From Mesorhizobium denitrificans (GTDB lineage Bacteria > Pseudomonadota > Alphaproteobacteria > Rhizobiales > Rhizobiaceae), in contig NZ_QURN01000003.1 in NCBI RefSeq assembly GCF_003403035.1, positions 62,001 through 126,000 on the forward strand: a DNA stretch of 64,000 bases. The letters are read 5' to 3'. This document shows positions 46,112 through 60,270 of the stretch, piece after piece. Each line of letters begins with the position of its first letter. Within the stretch, counting starts at the first letter, position 1. The notes under the pieces are model-generated. The model searched no databases. It worked only from the letters and a program-made list of their open reading frames with translations, and had not been told where the DNA came from. A program made the position numbers and the translations under genes.

Positions 46112-48047
46112 CCGCCACCTCACGCAGGAAGGCCACCGACCTTCCCTCGACCAATTCGCCCGTCCCGACAACCGCCCGCCAGCGATAGCCATCACGCTCA
46201 GGCAGGCCGAAATTCACCTTGCGCCGGTCGCCATTCACCAGCACCGCCAGCCGTGCGCCGCCGGCGTTCAGCACCATGCAGAGCCTTCGCCTCGCCGGGT
46301 CTTCCCAGTCCGCAGTGCTCATGGCGTCGCCAGCCTCGGTCAACCATTCCACATCGCTGCCGGTCAGAAAATGCGTTTCGCCAAAAAGGGGGAAATCCGC
46401 CCTCGCCCCGCTGATCCGAAACGCATAACCTTCCAACTCCCGGTCGCGGCCCGCCCAATCCAGCCAGGTCAGTTCGTTGTCCTGACAATAGGCGTTGTTG
46501 TTGCCGTGCTGCGTGTGCCCGAATTCATCGCCCGCCGTTAGCATTATCGCGCCGCGCGAGGCAAACAGCGTCGCCAGCAGCGCCCGCAAGTCCCGCGCTC
46601 TCGCCGCCAGAATTTTGGCGTCGTCAGTGCCGCCTTCAACGCCGTTGTTCCACGAATAATTTTCGTCGTGGCCGTCGCGATTGTTTTCGCCATTGGCCTC
46701 GTTGTGCTTGCGCTCCACGCTCACCAGATCGGTCAGCGTCAACCCGTCATGCGCAGCAATGAAATTCACCGTGCGCGTGCTGTCCTGCCCGTCGCGTTGA
46801 AACACGTCCGACGAACCCGCCAGCGCTGTCGCCAGCGCGCCAACCATTGCGGCATCCCCCCGCCAGAACCGGCGGAAATCGTCACGCGCCCTGTCGTTCC
46901 ATTCCAGAAACGGATCGCCGAAATTGCCAAGCTGATAGCCGTCGCGGCCAATGTCCCACGGCTCCGCGATCAGCACGCGGTCGCCCAGCAGCGGGTCGTC
47001 GCGCATCGCGCGCAGCAGCGCGGCCCGCGCGTCAAAGCCGTTGTCATCGCGTCCGAGAATGGGTGCGAGGTCGAACCTGAACCCATCCACACCCGCGTGG
47101 CGCACAAAGTGCCTCAGCGAATCCAGCACCAGCCGCTGCACCACCGGACGATCACACGCGACCGTATTGCCCGTGCCGGTGTCGTTCGCCAGCCTGCCGT
47201 CGCGGCTGCGATAATAAGTCTGCGCATCCAGCCCGCGCAGCGAAAGCGTCGGGCCGTGTATGTCGCTTTCGGCTGTATGGTTGAACACCAGATCGAGGAT
47301 CACGCCGATGCCGGCCTTGTGCAGCGCGGCTACCGTTTCGCGCAGTTCCTTCACGCCGCCCGGACACAAACGCGGGTCCAGCGCCATAAACGAAACGGGG
47401 TTATACCCCCACGCATTGTGCAGTCCGAGCGGCGGCAAATGGCGCTCATCCATCCACGCCGTGATCGGCATGAGTTCCACCGCCGACACATGCAGCTTTT
47501 TCAAATGCTCTATGATCGCCGGATGCGCCAGCGCGCCAACCGTGCCGCGCACCCGTTCTGGAATATCCGGGTGCAGCTTGGTGAACGCCCGCATCTGCAA
47601 TTCGTAGATCAGCCCGCCTGGATGAAAAAACGGAGTCGTTTGAATCGCTTCCGGCAATCGCCTCACAATTGCCTTTGGCAGCAGCGGCGCGGTGTCTATC
47701 CCGCTTCCGCGTGCCAGCGCGAGGTTTGGATCGTAGCTATAAGCACCGTCCAGTTCGACAGCATAAGGGTCGATCAGCAGCTTGTCGGGATCGAACCAGA
47801 GTCCCCGCAGCGGTGCATAATCTCCATCAGCTCGAAAACCATAGCGCTGTCCCTCACGAGCGCCCGCAACGAAAGCCGAAAACACGCCTTGCTCGCCGCG
47901 CAGCATTTCCACGCGCGCCTCGCTGCCCTTGGCATCAAACAGGCAGAGCCATATGGCTTTCGCCGTTCCCGACCACACGGCAAACAGCACCCCGCCGTCT
48001 TGAACGTTCGCGCCGAGGTCAACTTGCTTAAGCGTTTCGCCTTGCAT
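46098..48047 (-). CDS. glgX: Glycogen debranching enzyme GlgX
   Basis: A 649-residue GH13 isoamylase-type debranching enzyme with an N-terminal CBM48-like domain and catalytic barrel: VILDLVFNHTAE, VDGFRFDLAPILGR with the nucleophile Asp, VLIAEPWDIG with the acid Glu, and FIAAHDGLTLTDLVS with the third Asp. It cleaves the alpha-1,6 bonds of limit dextrins left by GlgP. It overlaps the GH13 gene and is separated from glgA::pgm by a REP-like pair. Confidence 0.95.
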   Translation of the reverse strand: MQGETLKQVDLGANVQDGGVLFAVWSGTAKAIWLCLFDAKGSEARVEMLRGEQGVFSAFVAGAREGQRYGFRADGDYAPLRGLWFDPDKLLIDPYAVELDGAYSYDPNLALARGSGIDTAPLLPKAIVRRLPEAIQTTPFFHPGGLIYELQMRAFTKLHPDIPERVRGTVGALAHPAIIEHLKKLHVSAVELMPITAWMDERHLPPLGLHNAWGYNPVSFMALDPRLCPGGVKELRETVAALHKAGIGVILDLVFNHTAESDIHGPTLSLRGLDAQTYYRSRDGRLANDTGTGNTVACDRPVVQRLVLDSLRHFVRHAGVDGFRFDLAPILGRDDNGFDARAALLRAMRDDPLLGDRVLIAEPWDIGRDGYQLGNFGDPFLEWNDRARDDFRRFWRGDAAMVGALATALAGSSDVFQRDGQDSTRTVNFIAAHDGLTLTDLVSVERKHNEANGENNRDGHDENYSWNNGVEGGTDDAKILAARARDLRALLATLFASRGAIMLTAGDEFGHTQHGNNNAYCQDNELTWLDWAGRDRELEGYAFRISGARADFPLFGETHFLTGSDVEWLTEAGDAMSTADWEDPARRRLCMVLNAGGARLAVLVNGDRRKVNFGLPERDGYRWRAVVGTGELVEGRSVAFLREVADDGK

Positions 48048-48051
48048 CTCC

Positions 48052-48222
48052 CCTCATCCGCCTGCGCGCACCTTCTCCCTCAAGGAGAGAAGGGAGATTT
48101 GAGATGCGCTGGCTTTAATCTCCGGCGTTGCAAAAATCTCCGGCGTTGCAAAGCGTGAGGGGCCTTGCTGATATCCCCCTTCTCCCCTTGAGGGAGAAGG
48201 TGACGGCAGGCGGATGAAGGGT
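48052..48222. repeat. Inverted pair of REP-like elements with an 18-base tandem repeat
   Basis: Left element (about 48052-48094) and right element (about 48172-48222) are inverted copies built from CATCCGCCTGC, CACCTTCTCCCTCAAG and related modules, so the whole could fold as one long stem. Between them, AATCTCCGGCGTTGCAAA is repeated exactly at 48117-48134 and 48135-48152. It lies between glgA::pgm and glgX. Confidence 0.8.
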
Positions 48223-48241
48223 ATTCTCGCACACGGTAATC

Positions 48242-51432
<3,191 letters not shown>

Positions 51433-51450
51433 ACGAGCGCACGTCCACAT

Positions 51451-52713
51451 TCACCCTAACCGGCTGATCATTTCCTGCGTAATCAGCACAATTCCCTTTT
51501 CGCTCACGCGGAATCGCTTGGCATCGGCCTTTGCGTCCTCGCCGACAACCAGCCCTTCGGGAATGTGAACGCCCGAGTCTATCACGCAGCGCGTCAGCCT
51601 CACATTGCGGCCCACCGTGCAGTCGGGCAGCATCACCACCTCTTTCAGCTTGGTGAACGAGTTGATGCGCGCGCCGGTAAACACCAGACTCCGTTTCAAC
51701 GAAGCGCCCGACACGATGCAATCGCCTGCAATCACTGACGACACGGCCATGCCGCGACGCCCATCCTCGTCATGCACGAATTTGGCCGGCGGCTTCAATT
51801 CGGCATAAGTCCAGATCGGCCAGTCGCGATCATAAATGTCGAGTTCGGGCGTCACATCCGTCAGGTCGATATTGGCTTCCCAATAGGCATCGATGGTTCC
51901 GACATCGCGCCAATAAGGCTCGGCCTCCATGGACGAGCGCACGCAGGATTGCGCAAAGCGATGCGCCACTGCTTTCCCGTGTTCCACAATGTAGGGAATG
52001 ATGTCCTTGCCGAAGTCACGACTTGAATCCGGGTCAGATGCATCCTTGCGCAGCAGGTCCATCAAAAACTTGGTGCGGAACACATAAATGCCCATCGAGG
52101 CCAGCGCGAAATCCGGCTTGTCCGGAATTGCTGGCGGATCGGAAGGCTTCTCGACAAACGCAATGATCTTGTCGTTTTCATCGACATGCATCACGCCGAA
52201 ACCCGTCGCTTCCATGCGCGGCACCACGAGGCAGCCCACCGTCACGTCGGCGTTCTGGTCAACGTGCTGACGCAGCATCAGCTCGTAATCCATCTTATAG
52301 ATGTGGTCGCCCGCCAGAATGACCATGAATTCCGGGTTGTAGCTCTCGATAATATCCGTGTTCTGAAACACCGCGTCAGCCGTGCCCTCATACCATTGCG
52401 TTTCGGAAACGCGCTGTGAGGCGGGCAGAATATCAAAGCTTTCGTTACGCTCCGGCCGCATGAAGTTCCAGCCGCGTTGCAGGTGGCGGATCAGCGAATG
52501 CGCCTTGTATTGCGTGGCAACGCCGATGCGGCGAATACCCGAATTGATCGCGTTCGAAAGCGCGAAATCGATGATGCGCGTCTTGCCGCCAAAATGCACG
52601 GCGGGCTTGGCGCGTCGGTCCGTCAGTTCCTTGAGGCGACTGCCTCTTCCGCCCGCCAGCACATAGGCCATAGCTTCGCGCGCAAGCGGCTGCGTCCGTT
52701 TCAAATCAGCCAT
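51451..52713 (-). CDS. glgC: Glucose-1-phosphate adenylyltransferase GlgC
   Basis: A 420-residue ADP-glucose pyrophosphorylase, the committed step of bacterial glycogen synthesis. The nucleotidyltransferase start [20 protein letters not shown] and the left-handed beta-helix C-terminus ([20 protein letters not shown]) are clear, as is the substrate loop FVEKPSDPP. The ATG at 52713 has GGGAGGGA upstream. It begins 15 bases after the glgB stop. Allosteric control by fructose-6-phosphate or pyruvate is usual in alphaproteobacteria but cannot be read here. Confidence 0.95.
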   Translation of the reverse strand: MADLKRTQPLAREAMAYVLAGGRGSRLKELTDRRAKPAVHFGGKTRIIDFALSNAINSGIRRIGVATQYKAHSLIRHLQRGWNFMRPERNESFDILPASQRVSETQWYEGTADAVFQNTDIIESYNPEFMVILAGDHIYKMDYELMLRQHVDQNADVTVGCLVVPRMEATGFGVMHVDENDKIIAFVEKPSDPPAIPDKPDFALASMGIYVFRTKFLMDLLRKDASDPDSSRDFGKDIIPYIVEHGKAVAHRFAQSCVRSSMEAEPYWRDVGTIDAYWEANIDLTDVTPELDIYDRDWPIWTYAELKPPAKFVHDEDGRRGMAVSSVIAGDCIVSGASLKRSLVFTGARINSFTKLKEVVMLPDCTVGRNVRLTRCVIDSGVHIPEGLVVGEDAKADAKRFRVSEKGIVLITQEMISRLG

Positions 52714-52728
52714 GAACTCCCTCCCCAC

Positions 52729-55095
52729 TCATGATGGCACAACCTCCACCGTTTCGGCGTTCTCCTCCGTTGGCGAAACCGCCTCCGGCTCTTCCTCAAC
52801 CAGTTCAAGCATCAGCGTGGCCAGCGGGGGCAAGCGCAATCTGGCGTGCGCCTTCCCGTCGGATGTCGCAAATGCTTCCACAACACCGTCATTCCCAACC
52901 CCGGTGCCGCCATACTCCGCAGCATCGGTGTTGATGATCTCGCGCCACTTTCCGGCCTTCGGCAATGGTAGCCCGTAATTGTTGCGAACGACCGGCGTGA
53001 AACTGGAAATCACCGCTACGGGATTTTCCCCCGGCGCGGTGCGCAGCCAGGCAAAAACCGAGTTTTCCTGATCGTCCACGATCAGCCACGTAAAGCCGTC
53101 CGGCTCGCAATCGCGTGCGTGCAGCGCGGGCCGCGAGCGATACGCATAGTTCAGGTCGCGCACCAGTTTGCGCATTCCTGCGTGTGGCGGGTGCGCCAGC
53201 AAATCCCAGTCGAGTGCGCGTGCTTCGCTCCATTCGCGGCGCTGGGCAAATTCCTGCCCCATGAACAGCAGCTTCTTGCCGGGATACCCCCACATGAAAC
53301 CGTAATAGGCGCGCAAATTCGCGAATTTCTGCCAGTCATCGCCAGACATTTTGTGCAGTAGCGTGCCCTTGCCATGCACCACTTCGTCATGGCTCAGCGG
53401 CAGCACGAAGTTTTCCGAAAACGCATAGAGCAGGCCGAAGGTCAGATCGCTGTGGTGGAATTTCCGGTGGATAGGCTCACGCGCCATGTATTCCAGCGTG
53501 TCGTGCATGAACCCCATGTTCCACTTGAACCCGAAGCCCAGCCCGCCTTGGTCGGTCGGCTGCGAGACTTTCGGCCACGATGTCGATTCCTCGGCTATGG
53601 TCATCACGCCGGGATGCGTGCCGTAAAGCCGCGCATTCATCTCCTGCAGAAACTTAACGGCCTCCAGATTCTCGCGCCCGCCCTTTTCGTTGGGTATCCA
53701 CTCGCCCTGCTTGCGCGAGTAGTCGAGGTAAAGCATTGACGCGACCGCATCCACGCGCAGCCCGTCGACATGGTATTTCTCGGCCCAGTACAGCGCGTTG
53801 TTGATGAGGAACGATAGCACCTCACGCCGCCCGAAATTATAGATCAGCGTGTTCCAGTCGGGGTGGAAGCCTTTGCGCGGGTCTTCGTGCTCATAAAGCG
53901 CGGTGCCGTCAAAACGCGCCAAACCAAACTCGTCCGTCGGGAAATGCGCAGGCACCCAGTCCAGAATTACGCCAACGCCCGCGCGATGCGCGCCATCCAC
54001 GAAACGCGCGAAACCATCCGGGTCGCCGAAGCGTGCCGTCGGCGCGTAGAGCCCGGTCGTCTGATATCCCCATGACGGATCGAATGGATGCTCCGAGATC
54101 GGCAGGAACTCGATATGCGTAAAGCCCGTGTCCACCACATATGGAATGAGTTGTTCGGCCAGTTCATCCCAAGTCAGGAACGAACCATCCTCCTTGCGCT
54201 GCCACGAGCCGGCATGCACCTCATAAATTGAGATCGCGTCGCGTCGCGGCTGCGCCTTGCGCCAATATTCGCGATGCGCTTCGTCGCCCCACTCATGATG
54301 AAACGGCTCCGCCGTCACTGATGCCGTTTCGGGACGCAGTTCAGACTTGAACGCGAACGGATCGGCCTTCAGCGGCAGCACTGCGCCCTGCGCACCGATG
54401 ATCTCGAATTTGTAGGTCCGCCCTGCGCCGATACCCGGCGCGAAAATTTCCCATATGCCGGTGTCCTGACGAAACCGCATCGGTAACCGCCGACCGTCCC
54501 AATCATTGAAATCGCCCACCACCGAAACGCGCTTGGCATTCGGTGCCCACACGGCGAAATGCACGCCGTCTGCGCCTTCGTGATGGATAAGATGTGCGCC
54601 GAGCTTGTCGAACAGCCTCAGATGCGAGCCCTCGGCAATGTAGTAATCATCCATCGGCCCCAGCACCGGCCCGAATGAATACGGGTCCAGCACCGACCAT
54701 TCGCCGCCTTCATTGCGCGCCAGATAGCGCACCGGTTGGCGACGATCCACCGTCAGCGGCCCCTCGAAAAACCCTGCCTCGTTGCGCCTTTCGAGCGTTC
54801 CGATTTCACCGCCATCGAGGTCGTACACGGTCACGAAATCCGCGCCGGGAATGAAGCATCGCGCCACCATCCCCGCATCGGTTTCATGCACACCCAGCAC
54901 GCCGAACGGATCGCCATGCGTGCCAGCGACAATTGCCTTTATCGCGCCCTCGCTGGCCCGCGCTGCCGGCAGCTTCTTCCTGGTAGACGCTGGCTTTGCC
55001 TTAACCGCCTTTTTCTTTGCGGATTCAGCAGGTTCGGTATCGGTCTTGGCACCCTTTGCCGGGGTGGATTTCGCAGCGCGACCAGCCTTTTTCAT
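52729..55095 (-). CDS. glgB: 1,4-alpha-glucan branching enzyme GlgB
   Basis: A 788-residue GH13 branching enzyme. Conserved blocks: [15 protein letters not shown] (CBM48), [25 protein letters not shown] with the nucleophile, [10 protein letters not shown] with the acid Glu, and [18 protein letters not shown]. It forms alpha-1,6 branches. The N-terminus carries an unusual ~45-residue extension rich in Lys, Ala and Pro. The start at 55095 (MKKAGRAAK) is chosen because the frame upstream to 55341 overlaps glgP and lacks family similarity. Confidence 0.95.
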   Translation of the reverse strand: MKKAGRAAKSTPAKGAKTDTEPAESAKKKAVKAKPASTRKKLPAARASEGAIKAIVAGTHGDPFGVLGVHETDAGMVARCFIPGADFVTVYDLDGGEIGTLERRNEAGFFEGPLTVDRRQPVRYLARNEGGEWSVLDPYSFGPVLGPMDDYYIAEGSHLRLFDKLGAHLIHHEGADGVHFAVWAPNAKRVSVVGDFNDWDGRRLPMRFRQDTGIWEIFAPGIGAGRTYKFEIIGAQGAVLPLKADPFAFKSELRPETASVTAEPFHHEWGDEAHREYWRKAQPRRDAISIYEVHAGSWQRKEDGSFLTWDELAEQLIPYVVDTGFTHIEFLPISEHPFDPSWGYQTTGLYAPTARFGDPDGFARFVDGAHRAGVGVILDWVPAHFPTDEFGLARFDGTALYEHEDPRKGFHPDWNTLIYNFGRREVLSFLINNALYWAEKYHVDGLRVDAVASMLYLDYSRKQGEWIPNEKGGRENLEAVKFLQEMNARLYGTHPGVMTIAEESTSWPKVSQPTDQGGLGFGFKWNMGFMHDTLEYMAREPIHRKFHHSDLTFGLLYAFSENFVLPLSHDEVVHGKGTLLHKMSGDDWQKFANLRAYYGFMWGYPGKKLLFMGQEFAQRREWSEARALDWDLLAHPPHAGMRKLVRDLNYAYRSRPALHARDCEPDGFTWLIVDDQENSVFAWLRTAPGENPVAVISSFTPVVRNNYGLPLPKAGKWREIINTDAAEYGGTGVGNDGVVEAFATSDGKAHARLRLPPLATLMLELVEEEPEAVSPTEENAETVEVVPS

Positions 55096-55213
55096 GCTCC
55101 GAACCCTCCCCACCGAAGGCCAGCTTGCGGATGAGCGGTAATTGACGCCGCCCGATGGGCCGGGTGGTGTGCAAATACGTCCATCCTGAATCTCCTCCCG
55201 GTTCTTCCACCCG

Positions 55214-57688
55214 TCAAACGCGAACGTTCCAGATCTCCCGCGCATATTCCCGAATGGTGCGGTCGGACGAGAACCATGCCATGCGCGCCACATTGTGGAT
55301 TGCCTTGGTGTACCAGAGCGGACTGTCTGTCCACCACACATCCGCCTTGCGCTGCGTTGCCGCGTAGGAGTCGAAATCCGCCGCGACCATGAACCAGTCG
55401 GAATTGTAGATTCCGTCGATTAGCTCGCGATAGCGCCCCGGCTCATGCGGCGAAAACACACCGGACGAAATCGCTGAAAGCGCCTGCGAAAGTTCCGGCG
55501 AACTCTCGATCACGTCGCGCGGCTTGTAGCCATTGGCGCGCCGCTCGGCGACTTCCTGTGCGGTCAGGCCGAAAATCAGGATATTGTCCTCCCCGACATG
55601 TTCCTGCATTTCGACATTCGCGCCGTCGAGCGTACCGATGGTCAGCGCGCCGTTCAGCGCGAACTTCATATTGCCCGTGCCGGAGGCTTCCATGCCTGCC
55701 GTTGAAATCTGCTCCGACAAATCCGCCGCCGGCATCATGATCTCAGCCAGGCTGACATTGTAGTTCGGCATGAACGCAATCTTCAGCAGCCCGCGCACCG
55801 ACGGGTCGCGGTTCACAACCTTCGCCACATCGTTGATCAGGCGGATGATAAGCTTGGCGTTGTAATAGCTCGGCGCTGCCTTGCCGCCGAAGAACTTAAC
55901 GCGCGGCACCCAGTCCCGCTCGGGATGCGAGCGGATCTGGTCATAGAGCGCCACCGCTTCGATAATGTTCAGAAGCTGCCGCTTGTATTCATGGATGCGC
56001 TTGATCTGGATGTCGAACAGGGCCGACGGATCGACCTTCACGCCCAACCGTTCAGCCGCAACCTGCGCCAGCCGCTGCTTGTTGACCCGCTTCGCCGCCG
56101 CGAACTTTTCCACGAATGCTTTGTCGCTCGCGAACTTGTCGAGTTCCGCCAGCGCCTCGAAATCGTCAAGGAACCTGGCGCCAATGGCCTCGCGCACCAG
56201 CCCGGTCAGCCCCTCATTGCACTGGAACAGCCAGCGCCGGGGTGTAATGCCGTTCGTCTTGTTGTTGATGCGGTCGGGGTAAAGCTTGTGCAAATCAGCG
56301 AACACCGTTTCCTTCATCAGGTCGGTGTGCAGTGCCGAGACGCCATTAATGGAATGCGATCCCACAAACGCCAGATTGCCCATGCGCACGCGCCGCTCGC
56401 CATCTTCCTGAATCAGCGAAATCCGGCTGATCTGCCCGTCGTCGAAATTGCCCGTCGCGCGCGCTTCCAGCAGAATTTGCGCATTGATTTCATACACAAG
56501 CTGCATGTGGCGCGGCAGCAGCCTTTCAAAGAGCGGCACCGGCCAGCTTTCCAGCGCTTCCGGCAGCAGCGTGTGGTTGGTGTAAGCAAATGTCCGCTTG
56601 GTCATGTCCCAGGCTTCGTCGAACTCGATGCCGTGTACATCGATCAAAAGGCGCATCAATTCGACCACCGAAACAGCCGGGTGCGTATCGTTCAGATGGA
56701 TTGCCGCCTTGTCAGGCAGTGAGCGCAGTTCGCCATATTGCGAGAGGTGCCGTTGCAAAATGTCTTGCAGCGAGGCCGACGAGAAGAAATATTCCTGCCG
56801 CAGCCGCAGTTCCTGCCCCGCCTTGTGCGAGTCCGCCGGGTACAGCACGCGCGAAAGCGCATCCGCCTTGTTGCTCTCTTCCAGCGCGCCCACATGGTCG
56901 CCCGCATTGAACTTGTCGAGCAGGATCGGATCGACCGGCATGGACGACCACAGTCTTAGCGTATTCACGCGATTGCCACGCCAGCCCACCACCGGTGTGT
57001 CATATGCCACCGCTAGCACGTGCTCCGATGGTTTCCACACATGGCGTTCCACCAGCCCATCTTGAACCTCAGCCGCCTCCACCGAACCGCCGAACCCAAT
57101 CTCGAAGGACCGTTCGCGCCGTTCAAACTCCCACGGATTGCCATGGTCCAGCCACGTCTCCGGAAGCTCCACCTGCTGGCCGTCTGAAATCTCCTGCCGG
57201 AACATACCGTTTACGTAGCGAATGCCGTAGCCATGTGACGGCACACCCACTGTTGCCATGCTTTCCATGAAGCACGCGGCCAGCCGCCCAAGGCCACCAT
57301 TGCCTAGCGCAGCGTCCGGCTCGAGTTGCGCAATCACGTCCAGATCGACGTCGAGCAGTTCCAGCGCTTCGCGTATTGTCTCCATCATGCCAAGATTGGA
57401 GAACGCATCACGCATCAGCCGACCGATCAGAAACTCCAGCGAAAGGTAGTAGACGCGCTTCGCTTGCGCCTCATAGGCCTGTTTGGTCGAATTGATCCAA
57501 CGGTCCACAATTCGGTCGCGCACCGCTTTGATCGAGGCCGCCAGCCAGTCATACGAGGTCGCTACAGATGCGTCCTTGCCGACGCGATAGCGCAGGTCCT
57601 TCAGAATTTCGTCCGCCAGTTCGCGTGGCGTGACATCCAGCGGCATGGGGGCGACTACTTTGGCTTTGGACTTAATGGCAGATGTCAT
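55214..57688 (-). CDS. glgP: Glycogen phosphorylase GlgP
   Basis: An 824-residue glycogen/maltodextrin phosphorylase that releases glucose-1-phosphate. The PLP-binding signature [20 protein letters not shown] with its lysine is present, along with [18 protein letters not shown] and [15 protein letters not shown]. The ATG at 57688 has GGAG eight bases upstream; the open frame to 57787 is not conserved. It is the first gene of the glg operon, so the promoter should lie in 57689-57935. Confidence 0.95.
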   Translation of the reverse strand: MTSAIKSKAKVVAPMPLDVTPRELADEILKDLRYRVGKDASVATSYDWLAASIKAVRDRIVDRWINSTKQAYEAQAKRVYYLSLEFLIGRLMRDAFSNLGMMETIREALELLDVDLDVIAQLEPDAALGNGGLGRLAACFMESMATVGVPSHGYGIRYVNGMFRQEISDGQQVELPETWLDHGNPWEFERRERSFEIGFGGSVEAAEVQDGLVERHVWKPSEHVLAVAYDTPVVGWRGNRVNTLRLWSSMPVDPILLDKFNAGDHVGALEESNKADALSRVLYPADSHKAGQELRLRQEYFFSSASLQDILQRHLSQYGELRSLPDKAAIHLNDTHPAVSVVELMRLLIDVHGIEFDEAWDMTKRTFAYTNHTLLPEALESWPVPLFERLLPRHMQLVYEINAQILLEARATGNFDDGQISRISLIQEDGERRVRMGNLAFVGSHSINGVSALHTDLMKETVFADLHKLYPDRINNKTNGITPRRWLFQCNEGLTGLVREAIGARFLDDFEALAELDKFASDKAFVEKFAAAKRVNKQRLAQVAAERLGVKVDPSALFDIQIKRIHEYKRQLLNIIEAVALYDQIRSHPERDWVPRVKFFGGKAAPSYYNAKLIIRLINDVAKVVNRDPSVRGLLKIAFMPNYNVSLAEIMMPAADLSEQISTAGMEASGTGNMKFALNGALTIGTLDGANVEMQEHVGEDNILIFGLTAQEVAERRANGYKPRDVIESSPELSQALSAISSGVFSPHEPGRYRELIDGIYNSDWFMVAADFDSYAATQRKADVWWTDSPLWYTKAIHNVARMAWFSSDRTIREYAREIWNVRV

Positions 57689-57852
57689 TCTGGCTCCGTT
57701 GACATTTGAACCCTGGACCCTCCCATAAGCCATTGCCAACCGGCCGCAAGACGCCGTTCTACCAATCGCTTTAATCGATTTGAGCAATCCGCCAATCCGG
57801 CGTCAAGCGCAATACGCACGGACGAGAGAAAGATGCGTCCGCGCCTCGGAAA

Positions 57853-57924
57853 CTCACCCCACCCGGCCCTGCGGGTCTCACTTCCCTCGATGGGGAGGGT
57901 GGCCCGCAGGGTCGGGCGGGGTGA
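57853..57924. repeat. REP-like long hairpin upstream of glgP
   Basis: CTCACCCC-CCCGG-CCCTGCGGG (57853 on) pairs imperfectly with the mirror CCCGCAGGG-CGGGCGGGGTGA ending near 57924. It lies between the end of frcA and the glgP promoter, in a 247-base gap. Confidence 0.7.
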
Positions 57925-57935
57925 AATACCGCAGA

Positions 57936-58724
57936 TCACGCAGCCAGCGCATCCTCCGGCGGCTTTTTCGCTCCTGTCATCAGCGCCACGGCATCAGACA
58001 TCGAGATCAGCTTGGGATCGACCACGCACAATCGCCGCCCGAGCCGGTGAATGTGAATCCGGTCCGCCACCTCAAACACATGCGGCATGTTGTGCGAAAT
58101 CAGCACGATCGGCAGGCCGCGCTTTTTCACGTCCAGAATAAGCTCCAGCACGCGCCGGGATTCCTTCACGCCCAGCGCCGCCGTCGGCTCGTCCATAATC
58201 ACGACCTTCGACCCGAACGCGGCTGCGCGTGCCACCGCCACGCCCTGCCGTTGACCACCGGACAGTGTTTCCACCGCCTGGCTGATATTCTGAATCGTCA
58301 TCAGACCAAGTTCGTTCAACTTCTCACGCGCTCGCTTTTCCATTGCGGGCCGGTCCAGCATTCGGAACCATTGGCCCATAATGCCGGGCTTCCTGAGTTC
58401 GCGGCCAAGAAACATATTGTCCGCGATCGAAAGCGCCGGCGAAAGCGCGAGGTTCTGGTACACTGTCTCGATGCCAGCTTCGCGCGCCTCCATTGGCGAG
58501 CGAAACTGCACCTGTTGGCCTTCGAGTTTGATTTCGCCCTCGTCGGGAATAACCGCACCCGAAATCGCCTTGATGAGCGAGGACTTTCCCGCGCCATTGT
58601 CGCCGATCACTGCGAGAATTTCGCCCGGATAGAGGTCGAAATCCGCATTGTCGAGAGCGGTCACGCGGCCGTAGCGCTTAACAAGTCCCCGCGCTGAAAG
58701 GATGGGTTGGACTGAGGTGTTCAT
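57936..58724 (-). CDS. frcA: Fructose ABC transporter ATPase FrcA
   Basis: A 262-residue ABC ATPase of the sugar type with a single nucleotide-binding domain: Walker A GDNGAGKSS, signature LSGGQRQGV, Walker B VVIMDEPTAALG. The final GAKKPPEDALAA tail is like rhizobial FrcA. It energises FrcB/FrcC fructose (also ribose/mannose) uptake. Its ATG overlaps the frcC stop (ATGA). Confidence 0.9.
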   Translation of the reverse strand: MNTSVQPILSARGLVKRYGRVTALDNADFDLYPGEILAVIGDNGAGKSSLIKAISGAVIPDEGEIKLEGQQVQFRSPMEAREAGIETVYQNLALSPALSIADNMFLGRELRKPGIMGQWFRMLDRPAMEKRAREKLNELGLMTIQNISQAVETLSGGQRQGVAVARAAAFGSKVVIMDEPTAALGVKESRRVLELILDVKKRGLPIVLISHNMPHVFEVADRIHIHRLGRRLCVVDPKLISMSDAVALMTGAKKPPEDALAA

Positions 58725-59785
58725 ACCGAAACCTTTCTGATCCACTGGTCGATTGCGACTGCGCCGATAATCAGCACGCCGGTCAGCAGCACTTTCCATT
58801 GCGGGTCTGCGCCGAGCATGTTCAGGCCCATCGAGACGACGCCCACGATCATCGCGCCGAACAGCGTGCCGAGGATCGACCCTCGCCCGCCGAACAGAGA
58901 AATACCGCCAATCACAGCGGCCGTAATCGCCTGCAAATTATAGTCCGTGACCGCCGCCGACGGCGAAATCGAACCGTTGCGGCCAATCGAAACCCAAGCC
59001 GCAAAAGCTGCGATCAATCCGGCCAGACCGTAGACTGAAAACAGCACCCTGCGCGTTTGAATACCGGAGAGCTTCGCCGCTTCCGGGTCATCGCCCACCG
59101 CATAGACATGCCTGCCCCACGCCGTGTGGTTCAGCACGTACCAAAGCACCAGCACCAGCAGCACCATGGCGATAACACCCAGCGTCAGCACCGCCGTGCC
59201 CACCTTGAAGCTCGCGCCAAACAGATGCAGCAGCGGAGCCGTCGATGCCACGTCCGCATCGCGGATCGTCTCATTCGCCGAGTAGATGAAATTCGTCGCC
59301 ATGACGATGTTCCACGTTCCCAGCGTCACGATGAACGGCGGCAGCTTCATCACCGCCACAAGAAAGCCGTTCAGCAATCCGCACAAAGTGCCTACGCCAA
59401 GCCCGATCAGCACGGCAATGAACGCGGGTATTCCGTACACCACCGCGCAATTGCCCATCACCACTGCCGAAATCACCATGATAACGCCGATGGAAAGATC
59501 GATGCCCGCTGTCAGGATCACCAGCGTTTGCGCTGCACCCAGAATGCCGACAATCGCGATTTGCTGCAGGATCAGCGTCAGTGTGTAGGACGAGAAGAAC
59601 CGCCCGCCAATCGTGATCCCGAATATGATAATCGACATCACCAGAACGATCAGCGGCACCGCTGCTGGCGTCGAATGCAGAAAATGCTGCGCCCGCTTGA
59701 TCAGCGGCACGCCCTGATGGTCAAACGCCGCTACATTGCGGTCGCTCTGGTCGAGAACTTTCTCGAATTCCTGTGCTCCGGCCAT
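58721..59785 (-). CDS. frcC: Fructose ABC transporter permease FrcC
   Basis: A 354-residue permease of the RbsC family with about ten membrane segments, and the conserved stretches TLVILTAGIDLSIGVIM, MKLPPFIVTLGTWNI and GGISLFGGRGSILGTL. It forms the membrane channel for FrcB/FrcA. The ATG at 59785 has GGGAGGAAAA directly before it, which decides the start against the longer frame. A gap of 485 bases with REP-like elements separates it from frcB. Confidence 0.92.
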   Translation of the reverse strand: MAGAQEFEKVLDQSDRNVAAFDHQGVPLIKRAQHFLHSTPAAVPLIVLVMSIIIFGITIGGRFFSSYTLTLILQQIAIVGILGAAQTLVILTAGIDLSIGVIMVISAVVMGNCAVVYGIPAFIAVLIGLGVGTLCGLLNGFLVAVMKLPPFIVTLGTWNIVMATNFIYSANETIRDADVASTAPLLHLFGASFKVGTAVLTLGVIAMVLLVLVLWYVLNHTAWGRHVYAVGDDPEAAKLSGIQTRRVLFSVYGLAGLIAAFAAWVSIGRNGSISPSAAVTDYNLQAITAAVIGGISLFGGRGSILGTLFGAMIVGVVSMGLNMLGADPQWKVLLTGVLIIGAVAIDQWIRKVSV

Positions 59786-60002
59786 TTTTCCTCCCTTTCC
59801 GCGCATTCTCCCCAGAACGCGGAGCATCATCGTCCGCCGAATTCAGGGTGCAATCAAGTGGTTGTCGGTCAGCGCGAGCAAATGCTCCGCGCCTCGCACC
59901 ACCGTCGAGGCCCGCTATCGCCACTCGCGCGCGGGTAATCCAAAATTGTCAGGCAGCTCCAACGCTGCTCATCCTCCGCCGACCTTCCCATCAGTCCCCT
60001 TC

Positions 60003-60118
60003 TCCCCTTGTGGGGTGAAGAATGGTCCACGCAGTGGACGAAAAGCCCCCAAATGGGCTTTTCGAATGATGAACGCCCGGAGCCATGGCGGAGGGCGGTG
60101 CGGGCAGGTGGATGAGGG
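60003..60118. repeat. Composite REP-like element, copy 2, between frcB and frcC
   Basis: Same arrangement as 21430-21548: CCCCTTGTGGGGTGAAGA, a GTCCAC-GTGGAC hairpin, GAAAAGCCC with GGGCTTTTC, GATGAACGCCCGG and a final GGTGGATGAGGGGTAATG. It occupies much of the 485-base gap between frcB and frcC and shows no coding capacity. Confidence 0.75.
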
Positions 60119-60222
60119 GTAATGCACAAACCGTCAGCGCAGCGCCAACACGTTGCACCCGCCACCAGCGCGTCCCTGCCGGGGGTCCGCTGCCTCCGGC
60201 AGTTCCCCGGCGTTCAATGACT

Positions 60223-60247
60223 TTGGAAGGTCCACCGGACCTTCCAA
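60223..60247 (-). terminator. Strong hairpin just after frcB (attenuator or mRNA stabiliser)
   Basis: TTGGAAGGTCC pairs perfectly with GGACCTTCCAA around a three-base loop, 23 bases beyond the frcB stop. The T-run after it is weak (one T, then AAAG), so partial termination or protection of the abundant binding-protein mRNA is likelier than a full stop. Confidence 0.6.
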
Positions 60248-60270
60248 TTCGCTTTCAGCGAACCGTCATT

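Noticed and set aside
48117-48152. CRISPR-like repeat
   Set aside because: Only two abutting 18-base copies without spacers and no cas genes; it is a simple tandem duplication.
46668-48158. 496-residue plus-strand open frame
   Set aside because: Antisense to glgX; same shadow composition, no ribosome binding site or motif.
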